From a virus, in the IMG/VR virus record IMGVR_UViG_3300042934_000594, positions 205,431-269,430 of that record: 64,000 nucleotides of DNA; one strand, 5' to 3'. Shown here piece by piece: positions 34,961 to 43,377 of this stretch; position 1 is the stretch's first letter; each line of letters opens with the position of its first letter. Position numbers and translations under genes: made by a program. The notes under the pieces were generated by a model, which was given only the letters and a program-made list of their open reading frames with translations, was not told the origin of the DNA and did no database searches.

Positions 34961-37081
34961 TTACCAGTTACTCAGGTATGCCGGTACGGACACACGAGGT
35001 GCACACACCACCTGAGGCATGAAGTCTTCTTGACTGATCATGATGTCAGTGCCGTCAAACAGCGCCTGAACGTGTCGGTGCATCAGACGGTTCTCATCCA
35101 GCTCCTGCTCGTCATCGAACGCTTCCACCGCCACCCCTTCAGCAAAGGGTGACTTGATCCCCATGATGGCTTCCACCATTTCCTGCGACCAGGCCAGGAT
35201 GTCCGCTGAACGGGTCGAGATGTTCGGCCGGTCACCGGTGTCCAAGCGTACCTTCCACACCACGGTCTGGGTAGTCGCCCCGATCCGGTGGATACGGGAA
35301 ATGGCCTGCTCATTGATGTATGCCCGGAAGGGATCGTTGAGCATGATCATGTTGTCCGCCATCACCAGCGGTACCGCGGTGGACAGTGAGTTGAAGGTGG
35401 CAAGCAGCGGGTTGATGTGCACGTCCGATTCAAACCGAGCCACGGTGTTGGCCAACTCGTTGTTGGTCTTACCGTAGACCGTCAGTGGATTGAGTCCCAC
35501 TGTGGAACAGTGCCGGTCCATCGCTTCCAGCGCTTCTACAAAGCTGGTGAACACCACCGTCTTCTTGGTGGTCGAGTCGCAGACCCCCACAAAGTCAACA
35601 TGAGGTACCATCGCTACGTGGCATTCAATCCGAGCCCGCCCCAGGACACGCCCTAAGCACTCGCCCTGGATCTTAAGCGACACGTACTTGATGATGGTCT
35701 TGGTCTCCTTAAACCGTTCCACCATCTCCCGGGGGAGTGTGGGTTGGAAGACCTTCTTCTCGTACACGTTGCAAAAGCGGATCTCTTCCCCGATGTACCG
35801 AGGGTCCGCAGTACGGACCACGATGTTCAGCACCCGCAAGTATTCACTGAACCCTTTACGGGCTGCTGTGCTTTTGAGGCTGGCTTCGTGAACACTCAAA
35901 CACTGTTTCCAGAAAGCTTCGTCCTCCTTACGGCATCCCTCGTAGTAACGGGACCGCTCCAGGATGAACTTTTGCATCAATCCCTTGATGGACTCCAAGG
36001 TGAAGGCGTCCCCATTGGGGATGGTCACCGGCAGGATCTTCATGATCGGATCAGCCAGCTTGAGCTCGGACTTCTCGACCTTGTAGGAGATCAACCCCAT
36101 GCGGTGCTTGAGAATGTCCAAGCCTTTATTCGCACTGGAGCCGTAGATCTTCTTGAAGCGCATCTCAGCATCAGCATTAAAGCGGGGATCAATGCTGCGT
36201 AGCATCGGGATGCATTCCGAACCCAAGGCTTTGATCGGTGTGCCCGAGGCCCACAGGGTGTCCTGCGAGTCCACCATCCGGTCAACCTCCAGGAAGTTCT
36301 GGGTGCGCTGACTGGTCAGTTCATTGAGGAAATGGGATTCGTCGAGAATCACCATCACCGACTTGCCTTCCTTGCGCAGCATCTCCGCAATGTGCTGGAT
36401 CTTGCCGAGGGATTCAAAGTGCACGATCAAGTACTTCTCACCGCGGTACTCGTGTCCTTGGGCCTCGATCCAGTAGGTCGGGGTTTCCTTGAACAGCTTG
36501 AGCATGCCGTCCTTTTCCCAGACCCGCTCGGTGGCGTTCAAGGGACAGGCCACCAGCACGTGATCCACGTCCAGGCACTCTGCCACCGCACAGCAGGTAA
36601 AGGTCTTACCCGAACCTGCCGCAGCAGCCAGTAGATAACCGCGCAGCCCGTAGGCGGTCACCAGGGTGCTGTAGGTCTCCAGGAAGCGCTGTTGGAACGG
36701 CAGCGGTGTGTACTTAAGCCGTGACAGGTTCTTAAGGTTCAGCCGCTCTGGAGCGTCTGCATCGGGCTTGGTGTTCTTAAGCCAGGTGTGCTCTTCCAGC
36801 GCATCACGCAGGTTGGTCAATACCCGCGTGGAAGTGAACCGTGATCGCTTGGTGGACACCAGGGTGTCCAGGATGTAGACGATCTCTGGGGCAAAGAAGG
36901 GGTTGAAGCTGAAACTGTTCTTACCGAAGTCTGAGAACATCCACTCATTGACTTTGGATGTCTTCCAAATGCGCAGGATGTCGCGCTGCATGATGTCACC
37001 GGGAATACCGCTGACTTCGATCAGGCGGTCAGTCGCGGTAACCTTGATTGTTCCTATTAGCCGCCGAAAGCCACCTAACAT
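34961..37081 (-). CDS. SNF2-like DEAD/H helicase
   Basis: 706 residues; GAGGTG before the ATG (MLGGFRRL), four codons inside the longest frame. Motifs of superfamily 2: Walker A LLAAAAGSGKTF (~153-160), motif II VILDESHF (DESH, ~247-250), and C-terminal TVVFTSFVEALEAM and INEQAISRIHRIG (motif VI, QxxxRxHRxG). The last is characteristic of SNF2/RapA-like ATPases. It is an ATP-driven DNA translocase that may remodel DNA-protein complexes during replication, repair or transcription. First gene of the minus-strand block after an intergenic region rich in promoter-like sequences. Confidence 0.85.
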   Translation of the reverse strand: MLGGFRRLIGTIKVTATDRLIEVSGIPGDIMQRDILRIWKTSKVNEWMFSDFGKNSFSFNPFFAPEIVYILDTLVSTKRSRFTSTRVLTNLRDALEEHTWLKNTKPDADAPERLNLKNLSRLKYTPLPFQQRFLETYSTLVTAYGLRGYLLAAAAGSGKTFTCCAVAECLDVDHVLVACPLNATERVWEKDGMLKLFKETPTYWIEAQGHEYRGEKYLIVHFESLGKIQHIAEMLRKEGKSVMVILDESHFLNELTSQRTQNFLEVDRMVDSQDTLWASGTPIKALGSECIPMLRSIDPRFNADAEMRFKKIYGSSANKGLDILKHRMGLISYKVEKSELKLADPIMKILPVTIPNGDAFTLESIKGLMQKFILERSRYYEGCRKEDEAFWKQCLSVHEASLKSTAARKGFSEYLRVLNIVVRTADPRYIGEEIRFCNVYEKKVFQPTLPREMVERFKETKTIIKYVSLKIQGECLGRVLGRARIECHVAMVPHVDFVGVCDSTTKKTVVFTSFVEALEAMDRHCSTVGLNPLTVYGKTNNELANTVARFESDVHINPLLATFNSLSTAVPLVMADNMIMLNDPFRAYINEQAISRIHRIGATTQTVVWKVRLDTGDRPNISTRSADILAWSQEMVEAIMGIKSPFAEGVAVEAFDDEQELDENRLMHRHVQALFDGTDIMISQEDFMPQVVCAPRVSVPAYLSNW

Positions 37082-37142
37082 GTTACACCTCAAAATGCTA
37101 AAGAAATCGGACCTATAGGATCTGATTGTAAAGGCTTTAGAG

Positions 37143-37160
37143 TTTATATCATGCTTAGGA
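37143..37160 (+). promoter_or_regulatory. Early-promoter-like element
   Basis: TTTATATCATGCTTAGGA; a TATATCA element ~200 bases before the first gene of the long rightward accessory operon. GACCTATAGG lies 30 bases upstream. Confidence 0.45.
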
Positions 37161-37347
37161 GGAAACTACTGAGGGACTTTTACTGACTCGATTAGTAGTA
37201 TGTTCTTTCACCCCGAATCCCCTGAGTAGTGAGCTCGTTTTGACTCTGTCAAACTTGCACATTAAAGGGGGGTTTGGGGGGTTTCTTAAACCAGCGAGAG
37301 GTGAGTGTAACGAACCTCTCTACGTATATACCCGAAGGGGAATACAC
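37161..37347 (+). other. Long untranslated leader
   Basis: No gene seen. AGGAGG at 37,157 has no start codon at a usable distance. Two G6 runs separated by TTT lie at 37,267-37,281. GAGAGGT and ACCTCTC (37,296-37,320) form a seven-pair hairpin just before the real ribosome site AAGGGGA. Confidence 0.45.
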
Positions 37348-37758
37348 ATGAGTCTTGTAGACATACAGGTTGAGGGACATCAAGTGAGTCTCGAGGAAGA
37401 GACGATCAGGGAGATCATAGAGGCTAAGGGACCTAACGGTGAGTGGGACATCTACCACCTGGACAAGGTCATCCTTCAATACCAGAACGCTCAGACCGAG
37501 ACTGAGCGTGAACAGTTCCTGTATGAGATCAAAACCCGCACCGACAATGTCATCCGTACCCAATCAGGCTCTCCTACCGGCAGCATCGAAAGTGCTGTGC
37601 ATTCAGCCGTGGAGCAAGTGCTTCGAGTGATTGACGGCAATGGGGACGACCGACCGGGGTATAACCTGATTCCACGCGAATACGTCGGTCAACCCGAGCC
37701 CCAGTACGACATCGCCGGGGCATTGAGCGATGCCTACTTCACGATGATCAACACCTAA
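37348..37758 (+). CDS. INT-tail family protein 1
   Basis: 136 residues; AAGGGGA before ATG (MSLVDIQ). The last ~75 residues are the shared domain of a six-member family in this window: SAVEQVLRVIDG, then RPGYNLIP, then DIAGALSDAYFTMINT at the very C-terminus. The N-terminal half is charged and helical. First gene of a long operon. Function unknown; the family repeats suggest lineage-specific duplication of an early gene. Confidence 0.75.
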   Translation: MSLVDIQVEGHQVSLEEETIREIIEAKGPNGEWDIYHLDKVILQYQNAQTETEREQFLYEIKTRTDNVIRTQSGSPTGSIESAVHSAVEQVLRVIDGNGDDRPGYNLIPREYVGQPEPQYDIAGALSDAYFTMINT

Positions 37759-37767
37759 GGAGTTGTT

Positions 37768-38013
37768 ATGGCAGTAGCGCCCGATGTCACCCAACTGGTA
37801 GCGGCGTTAGACCCCGATCATCGCAGTAAGCTTGAGGCGTTTCTGACCGATTCCCGCTCAGGCTACTTAAAGCGGTTGGCCAGTGGTATGGATCACAAAC
37901 AACTCAGTAGCCGTAAACTGTGGCGCGACTTGAATGATCGTGCCCAAGCGATGGTTACTGAGAACCTTCTCATGCTCCAACAACAGTGGTTAAAAGGCTA
38001 TGGTTATCTCTGA
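37768..38013 (+). CDS. Small helical protein, unrecognised
   Basis: 81 residues; TAAGGAG before ATG. All-helical and charged. The C-terminus (QQQWLKGYGYL) overlaps the next gene by 14 bases. Confidence 0.7.
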   Translation: MAVAPDVTQLVAALDPDHRSKLEAFLTDSRSGYLKRLASGMDHKQLSSRKLWRDLNDRAQAMVTENLLMLQQQWLKGYGYL

Positions 38014-38710
38014 CAAGGCTGCGGTGGTGTCCGACGCCAAGCAACTGCATACCCTCATGCACCAACAGCATGAGTACTACATGTCGGCGCCGGACAGTGA
38101 AACGTTTGAGTCGGTTGATGAGTTCATCGCCAACTGGAAAGACTACGACATCGACCTCAATCACATCGTACGCTGGGACTTTAGCGTTCAGGACAGTGAG
38201 TACCCGGAAGAGACCAGAGACTACGGCCCTAAAGGCTGTACCTACGCCAACATCGTGTGGGTGATGCCTCGCAAGGGGTATTTGTTTGGCAACATCATCA
38301 AGGACGTCAAGGTCCACGAGACGCCGCGCTTGCTGGCGTTCCTACAGAAGCACTGGGGCTACATGCAGAAACAGTGGGCGCCGGTGCCTGACGTGATCTA
38401 CGACCCGGTCACCAGTGCACGCGGCGTGTTCCTGGACGCCGTCACCCGCATCACGGACTTTCAAACCACGCCAGTGTTTGACACCGACAAAGAGGTGACC
38501 TACACCGCCCAATCGGTGGACGAGCTGATTCACGCACGGGTCCATCAGACCGCGGTAGATATCTTGTCGCTGGTCGATACGGGCGTGGCGGGTGTCAACG
38601 AGGGCTACCACCTGATTCCGGTGGGGGACCTCAAAGCTGACGACCTCAACCACGTCAATGACCTCGCTGGGGAATTGGCAACCTGCTATTTCGACATGAT
38701 CAATACCTAG
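38000..38710 (+). CDS. INT-tail family protein 2
   Basis: 236 residues. The end carries the shared domain: HQTAVDILSLVDTG, then NEGYHLIP, then DLAGELATCYFDMINT. The first ~160 residues are a separate alpha/beta part (DFSVQDSEYPEE; ANIVWVMPRKGYLFG). The start overlaps the preceding gene. Function unknown. Confidence 0.75.
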   Translation: MVISDKAAVVSDAKQLHTLMHQQHEYYMSAPDSETFESVDEFIANWKDYDIDLNHIVRWDFSVQDSEYPEETRDYGPKGCTYANIVWVMPRKGYLFGNIIKDVKVHETPRLLAFLQKHWGYMQKQWAPVPDVIYDPVTSARGVFLDAVTRITDFQTTPVFDTDKEVTYTAQSVDELIHARVHQTAVDILSLVDTGVAGVNEGYHLIPVGDLKADDLNHVNDLAGELATCYFDMINT

Positions 38711-38719
38711 GGGGTTACC

Positions 38720-39046
38720 GTGGGCGATCTACTGCAAGTCCAAGCACGGGGGCAAACTCACACCATCAACTCCGTCGAAATCGGGTCACCGGAACTTGAC
38801 ACCGGGGGCTATAAAAACTACATCTGGAGTTACAACAGCAAGCACGGGCAGGGTGACGGCACTATCCGAGCCGTGTTTCTGGTATCGCCGGACAAAGAAG
38901 CCGCGGACAAGCTTCTGGTCCACACCCTGGAGAAACGCACCGCCAAGCACTGCATTGCCGGCTATGAAGGAGGCACCTGGTACGCCCGTAAAGAAGGTCC
39001 TTCCTTCTACGACGACGAGCCGGTCCTCAACGTCTGCTGGACGTAA
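38720..39046 (+). CDS. Unrecognised protein
   Basis: 108 residues from GTG with AGGGGG upstream. Beta-rich with charged loops (NYIWSYNSKHGQGDGTIR). No family recognised. Same operon. Confidence 0.65.
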   Translation: MGDLLQVQARGQTHTINSVEIGSPELDTGGYKNYIWSYNSKHGQGDGTIRAVFLVSPDKEAADKLLVHTLEKRTAKHCIAGYEGGTWYARKEGPSFYDDEPVLNVCWT

Positions 39047-39051
39047 GGGCC

Positions 39052-39486
39052 ATGGACCCTCGCCTGGTAATGGCCATCGCGGTGGACGACAGTGACCTGG
39101 ACCACGAGGAAGCCAAGTTCCACTTTCGGGTCTACGGTGGGACCTGCTACCCCCATCGGGATACCTTAGCGGGTATCCCGCCCTGGGAAGTCAGCAGCAC
39201 GGGTGAGGTAAAAGCGCATCCAGGTGGGCATTACCTGTTGCGCACGATCTGTCACGTGGTACAGAAGGTCCTGGATGAACACCCTCGCCAGTTCACCAAG
39301 GAGCAAGCACTGCTCTTTACCCATCAAGTCACGGCGCCCTTGTATTTCGAACAGAACCACCCGGACCTGGCGAACTACATCGCTACCATGGCCCTGCGTA
39401 TTTGTTTACTGCTGCCCACTAAGGTATGGCGTATTCAACTACTGACCGTCCGTAAACGCATGCTGTACGTGCTACTTAACGACTAG
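39052..39486 (+). CDS. Unrecognised protein
   Basis: 144 residues, five bases after the previous gene. Acidic start (AIAVDDSDLDHEEAKFHF), hydrophobic C-terminal helices (YIATMALRICLLLPTKVW) that could be buried or membrane-associated, and a basic end. Function unknown. Confidence 0.65.
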   Translation: MDPRLVMAIAVDDSDLDHEEAKFHFRVYGGTCYPHRDTLAGIPPWEVSSTGEVKAHPGGHYLLRTICHVVQKVLDEHPRQFTKEQALLFTHQVTAPLYFEQNHPDLANYIATMALRICLLLPTKVWRIQLLTVRKRMLYVLLND

Positions 39487-39494
39487 GAACTGCA

Positions 39495-39821
39495 ATGACC
39501 AATTCTCGCACCCTCCACGACATCCTTCCAGCGGACCTCATCAAGGTCAACGCACTGCTGCAAGGCGTTAACCAGGAAGAGCTGGTGGAAAAAGCCCAGG
39601 CGGTTACCAAGCGCCTGACGCGCAAGTTCAGCAAGGACACTGCCGTGGCCCCCGCTGAGATCGTCCAGACTACTGTAGTCGCCATGCTCAAGGTTCTGGA
39701 CGGCACCGGCGGCCACCCGGGTTACATCGTCCTGGATCGGGAAAACCGTTTGAACGAGCCGCAGGCTAACGATTTGAGCGGTAAGTTGGTCGAGACGTAC
39801 TTTGACTTGATTAACGATTAA
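39495..39821 (+). CDS. INT-tail family protein 3 (minimal form)
   Basis: 108 residues; TAGGAA before ATG. Mostly the shared domain: QTTVVAMLKVLDGTGG, HPGYIVLD, then DLSGKLVETYFDLIND. The usual INT end is IND here. The preceding helix is charged. Last gene before the possible anti-16S RNA. Confidence 0.75.
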   Translation: MTNSRTLHDILPADLIKVNALLQGVNQEELVEKAQAVTKRLTRKFSKDTAVAPAEIVQTTVVAMLKVLDGTGGHPGYIVLDRENRLNEPQANDLSGKLVETYFDLIND

Positions 39822-39827
39822 TCATGT

Positions 39828-39984
39828 TATGTACAGGTGTATTGTAGTTGACACCTAGGAGGTGATCCAGCCTGCTGTTGTTACCCCGGGGTTATTTGCA
39901 CTCGCTGTGAAGCGACTTCGTAGCCCCAACGACTGCCTGTACGACCCCCGTCACCCCCTCCCCTTACCGGGAGGGGTTTTATTT
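39828..39984 (+). ncRNA. Candidate small RNA complementary to the 16S rRNA 3' end
   Basis: A gene-free stretch. TTATG and CAGGTGTA (39,827-39,840) resemble the end of the promoter elements at 22,993 and 28,045. AGGAGGTGATCCAGCC at 39,857-39,872 is the exact complement of GGCTGGATCACCTCCT, the Pseudomonas-type 16S rRNA end that includes the anti-Shine-Dalgarno. No ATG or GTG lies at a usable distance downstream. CACCT AGG AGGTG (39,852-39,864) forms a small hairpin that could mask the site. The unit ends at a good terminator. The match is seen; transcription and function are inferred. An alternative is an over-long ribosome site of an unseen leader peptide. Confidence 0.5.
39955..39984 (+). 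terminator. Intrinsic terminator of the candidate small RNA
   Basis: CCCCTCCC CTTACC GGGAGGGG followed by TTTTATTT. Confidence 0.85.
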
Positions 39985-40006
39985 CGTTTACCCCACTGAG
40001 GTTTTT

Positions 40007-40651
40007 ATGGAAGACAATTTCTGCATACAGCACGTGCCCGACTCTGAATGGCAAGCGAACCGTCAATGGTTGTTGACCACCCCCGAAGGAAAAACCATGC
40101 GGGTGAATGTAGGGCCTGAACGGCGCCCTACTGACGTGCGTGTGCATGCCAACCCGATCGTGCCCGACGGTAACGTTCACCATGGCATCCCGGCCATGCT
40201 CACCAGCAGCGGCAGTATGTTGGAACTGCGCCATCCCGAGCATCCTGAATTCAGCCACGGTGTAGCGGGCATGAACATCTGGTTCAAGTACGACGCCCTG
40301 GTGAAGGCCACGGAGCAGGGCATATTTAACCTGATGCCCATGATCCCCTTCACGCATCGCATGATGATGTTGGACGGACTGACTTGGCGACAAGCTGAGC
40401 ACTTTACCGACGAGACCAGCTATGACCCCGTTGCGGTCTGTGCGTTTCTGTTCATCCCGTACAAATCCTGCGAAGGGCAATTGCATTTCCCCAAAGCGTT
40501 GCAAAGCGACAAATCACGCGCCCTTACTGTGACGATCGATGAGGAGCTGCGCCAGATCATCGACGACGAACGGGTGCAGATGTACCCCATCAACCCCGAT
40601 CAACTCAAGCACATGACGGTCAACGTGGATCAAGCGGTGAGGGTTCTCTGA
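40007..40651 (+). CDS. Unrecognised protein
   Basis: 214 residues; CTGAGGT before ATG. His-rich segments (NVHHGIPAML; RHPEHPEFSHG) and Met-rich helix (FNLMPMIPFTHRMMML). No family recognised. Translationally coupled (TGATG) to the next gene. Confidence 0.7.
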   Translation: MEDNFCIQHVPDSEWQANRQWLLTTPEGKTMRVNVGPERRPTDVRVHANPIVPDGNVHHGIPAMLTSSGSMLELRHPEHPEFSHGVAGMNIWFKYDALVKATEQGIFNLMPMIPFTHRMMMLDGLTWRQAEHFTDETSYDPVAVCAFLFIPYKSCEGQLHFPKALQSDKSRALTVTIDEELRQIIDDERVQMYPINPDQLKHMTVNVDQAVRVL

Positions 40652-40959
40652 TGGCTGACGCTGAAAAGAAACCTTGGGTGTGTCCCGAGGACGGTCAGTG
40701 GACCCAGGATGACGTTGCCGAACAACACATCGAGGACCTGGAACAAATCCGTACCGGGGCCATGCTTCAAATCGCTCGGATCGCTGCCGGCGAGAGCCTG
40801 AACAGTGAGTCGGCGCTGGCCATTGTCACCGACGCCATGTGTAAAGTGGTAGAAGTCTACGACAACCACCAGGTCATGGTGTACACCGGGGAACCAGACC
40901 GCACCACCATGATGCCACTTGGGATGACCCAGCGGTATTACGACCGGATCAACACGTAA
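40651..40959 (+). CDS. INT-tail family protein 4 (divergent)
   Basis: 102 residues. It ends MTQRYYDRINT and has SALAIVTDAMCKVVEVYDN in the place of the family's VLxVIDG helix, but the PGYxLIP motif is replaced by PDRTTMMP. An N-terminal WVCPEDGQW segment is specific to it. Coupled to the preceding gene and closed by a terminator. Confidence 0.65.
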   Translation: MADAEKKPWVCPEDGQWTQDDVAEQHIEDLEQIRTGAMLQIARIAAGESLNSESALAIVTDAMCKVVEVYDNHQVMVYTGEPDRTTMMPLGMTQRYYDRINT

Positions 40960-40961
40960 CA

Positions 40962-40990
40962 ATAGTCCCTCCCTTCGGGGAGGGGTTATG
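40962..40990 (+). terminator. Terminator followed by TTATG
   Basis: CCCTCCC TTCGG GGAGGG then GTTATGCCC; TATG is 34 bases before the next start codon. Confidence 0.8.
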
Positions 40991-41020
40991 CCCGAAATCT
41001 TACGCACCAGAGGTATCACT

Positions 41021-41473
41021 ATGTCCCTACCAGGCAGCATTATCCGCATCAACCTGCACGATACGGATAAGCAGACTGAATGCTTCCACCCAGGCTGCCA
41101 GGCAGCCGGTACGTATCGCTTCACCGCAGAGTCGGACTCAGCAGGGGACGAATTTGAGTACTACTGCGATGTGCATATCCAACCCATTCAACAGTCGCTC
41201 CAGCAAGCAGATCGCTCGGGCTTTTGTGAGTGGTGCAAACGTCATGTGACGCTACTGAGTCCACGGCGGGATTTTGAAGAAGGGGCCCATGGACAGGTGT
41301 ATCAAGTATGCCAAGGGTGCATCCACAAACAAAACAGTGCCATCGACGCTGAGAATGCCCAACTGCGTGAAGACGAAGGCGCCTTCGAACCGTTTGACGA
41401 TTCAGAAGACGACTTGATCCTGGATCCAGATGAGTTTGACGATGACGACGATGGTGAACCCCCGATCATCTAG
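41021..41473 (+). CDS. Small zinc-binding-like protein with acidic tail
   Basis: 150 residues; AGAGG before the chosen ATG (MSLPGSII). Two Cys/His clusters: CFHPGC then YYCDVH; and FCEWCKRH then QVCQGCIH. These look like two zinc knuckles. The last ~40 residues are almost all Asp and Glu (DEFDDDDDGEPP). Such zinc-plus-acidic proteins often bind proteins or mimic nucleic acid; no partner is visible. Confidence 0.7.
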   Translation: MSLPGSIIRINLHDTDKQTECFHPGCQAAGTYRFTAESDSAGDEFEYYCDVHIQPIQQSLQQADRSGFCEWCKRHVTLLSPRRDFEEGAHGQVYQVCQGCIHKQNSAIDAENAQLREDEGAFEPFDDSEDDLILDPDEFDDDDDGEPPII

Positions 41474-41482
41474 GAGTCACCC

Positions 41483-41857
41483 ATGCACATCACCCAATCG
41501 ATCATTGCAGCCATCGCCTTGGAACGGCAGCTGCAATTGACCGGGCTGGAACTCAAAGCCACCATGCAAACCGGTGAGCCTGCTTTCCTGTGGCATTCGG
41601 TGGATGGCTTGAACTACAAGTGCTATCGCTTGTCGCTTGAGCCCACGGACACCAATCTGTACCTGGCGCTCAAGGCGCAACCTGGCCTGGGAGCGCAACA
41701 GCGCCCGATCATTGCCAACCACTGGCTGTACTGCGAGTGTGCAGGCGTGATCCAACAATCGCACTTCACGTTGAAGGACGATGACGTGGTCTACCTGGAC
41801 GACGAACAACACTTTACCATGCGACTGTCGGTTGTGGCAGTCATCACACCCAACTGA
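41483..41857 (+). CDS. Unrecognised protein
   Basis: 124 residues; AGGAG before ATG. Helical start, then beta strands. One YCEC pair (WLYCECAGV). Same operon as the zinc-knuckle gene. Confidence 0.65.
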   Translation: MHITQSIIAAIALERQLQLTGLELKATMQTGEPAFLWHSVDGLNYKCYRLSLEPTDTNLYLALKAQPGLGAQQRPIIANHWLYCECAGVIQQSHFTLKDDDVVYLDDEQHFTMRLSVVAVITPN

Positions 41858-41866
41858 GGAGTAACC

Positions 41867-42514
41867 ATGAAGCTGTATATCGCAGGTGTTGGTAGTCGTG
41901 ACACACCGGCGGACATATTGCTATTGATGATCCGAATGGGGCGTACCCTGACGGACCAGGGGTATTCCCTGAGCAGTGGGGATGCGATTGGGGCAGACCG
42001 GGCGTTCTATTACGGAGCGAGCCTGTCGCCCCGATTCGCAGAAGTGGGTTGTCGGATCTACCTACACAAAGACAATTTCCAGGGTCGCTTTAATGACCCT
42101 GTGAATGGTTTTCTGGTGGCCCCACAGTTTACGGAAACCTGGGAAAAGGCTAAGGAACTCGCCTCGCTTGCCCGAGGCGGGTTTTATAACCTCACCCCTG
42201 GGGGCATCGCACTGCACACCCGCAATGTGTTCCAGATTTACGGGCACACCCTCAAAGCCAAAGTCAAGGCCGTGTACTACTGGGCCAAGCCTAAAGGCAA
42301 GAGTGAGAAGGTTGAGGGCGGCACCAACACCGCCTTGCAGATCGCTATTCGTGGGAACATCCCGCAGCGCATCAACCTGTACTACCCCGAAATGCAAGAG
42401 CGGGCTCTGGCTTTCTTGGCCAAGTTCGAATCCAAAGAACCTTACCCTGAGAACATGCTGGAAGCCAATCCCTGGATTGTTGACGAGCGTGCTCCATTGC
42501 CAAAGGCGGCCTAA
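41867..42514 (+). CDS. SLOG-fold (DprA/YspA-like) protein
   Basis: 215 residues; GAGGAG before ATG. SLOG superfamily features: KLYIAGVGSRDTP (strand plus GSR loop, 3-14), LSSGDAIGADRAF (36-47; compare SGGAxGAD), and EGGTNTALQIA (GGT loop). SLOG proteins bind nucleotides or nucleotide-derived ligands; the superfamily includes DprA, LOG and sensors in host defence systems. The C-terminal ~60 residues are an extension. Substrate unknown. Confidence 0.75.
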   Translation: MKLYIAGVGSRDTPADILLLMIRMGRTLTDQGYSLSSGDAIGADRAFYYGASLSPRFAEVGCRIYLHKDNFQGRFNDPVNGFLVAPQFTETWEKAKELASLARGGFYNLTPGGIALHTRNVFQIYGHTLKAKVKAVYYWAKPKGKSEKVEGGTNTALQIAIRGNIPQRINLYYPEMQERALAFLAKFESKEPYPENMLEANPWIVDERAPLPKAA

Positions 42515-42928
42515 GTGAACACCACACAAACCCTGAACTACCCGGCATACAACTGGATCGTGGCCAACAGCCTGGAAGAGGCGCAGCGCATCGCCAATGC
42601 GCTTAAGCTGGTGTACACGGTCCCTGTAGAGGAAATCCTCCCAGAGAGCGTTGAGGCCACTGAGGAGGCACGCATGGCGGCCGTGCGTGAGTGGTCAGAA
42701 GCCAACAAAGCGGTACCGACGATTGTCTCGGTGACCGACATGTCTACGTTCACCCGTGAGACCCTGGGGGAACTGAGCAAGGCCATGTTTGGTCTGCACA
42801 CCACGTTCCTCGTCACGATCGGTGCGATCCAAACGGCAGGCAACCCTGAGGAGTTCTTCCTCTTGCGTAACCGCAAACATGGCAGTGGTCCGTACAACGT
42901 CAACGACCCCAATATCCCCATCGGCTAG
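42515..42928 (+). CDS. Unrecognised protein
   Basis: 137 residues from a GTG touching the previous stop. Helical start (SLEEAQRIANALKLVYTVPVEE-like, ~19-40), then a beta/helix domain. Function unknown. Confidence 0.65.
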   Translation: MNTTQTLNYPAYNWIVANSLEEAQRIANALKLVYTVPVEEILPESVEATEEARMAAVREWSEANKAVPTIVSVTDMSTFTRETLGELSKAMFGLHTTFLVTIGAIQTAGNPEEFFLLRNRKHGSGPYNVNDPNIPIG

Positions 42929-42940
42929 GAGCGTCACGCC

Positions 42941-43312
42941 ATGAAAACCCTCACAGCCTACTGGCAGGGTCTTAAGCGCTGGTACCGCGATCACAAACAT
43001 CAGGCGTACATCACCCAAGCAGAAAAGACCACCATCAAGGAAATGAAAGTGATCTGCGCTTACTTCGAGATCCCTCTGGCCCGCACGCACACCTGGGAAA
43101 TCTACCAGTGGCCTTACAAACCCCTGGTGCGTGAGCCTGACGGGTGGGAAGAACTGGAGGCCATTATCCGGGTCAAGGAGTCACCTGCCCGTCGGACCAG
43201 GCTGTATCAATTCATGGTTAAGTTCCATGACATCACCCCGGTCATGCACCGTCGGTTGCGGTGCAGTGAGCATTACCACGATTTCATGGACTGGTTTAAC
43301 GAAGAGCGATAA
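42941..43312 (+). CDS. Small basic protein, unrecognised
   Basis: 123 residues; TAGGAG before ATG. Rich in Trp, Tyr, Arg and His (YWQGLKRWYRDHKHQAY). All-helical. A nucleic-acid-binding role is possible from charge alone. Confidence 0.65.
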   Translation: MKTLTAYWQGLKRWYRDHKHQAYITQAEKTTIKEMKVICAYFEIPLARTHTWEIYQWPYKPLVREPDGWEELEAIIRVKESPARRTRLYQFMVKFHDITPVMHRRLRCSEHYHDFMDWFNEER

Positions 43313-43377
43313 CGGTTAAATAAAAAACCTACAGGCTCAATGGTAGGAGCCAATTACTTTTCCCTTGGGGTGTTGTT

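Noticed and set aside
37157-37162. AGGAGG as a normal ribosome site
   Set aside because: No ATG, GTG or TTG follows at 4-12 bases that opens a frame longer than a few codons.
39841-39900. Fragment of a captured 16S rRNA gene
   Set aside because: Only the 16 terminal bases match; the adjoining bases (CAGGTTCCCC in a real antisense) are different, so it is not an rRNA gene piece.
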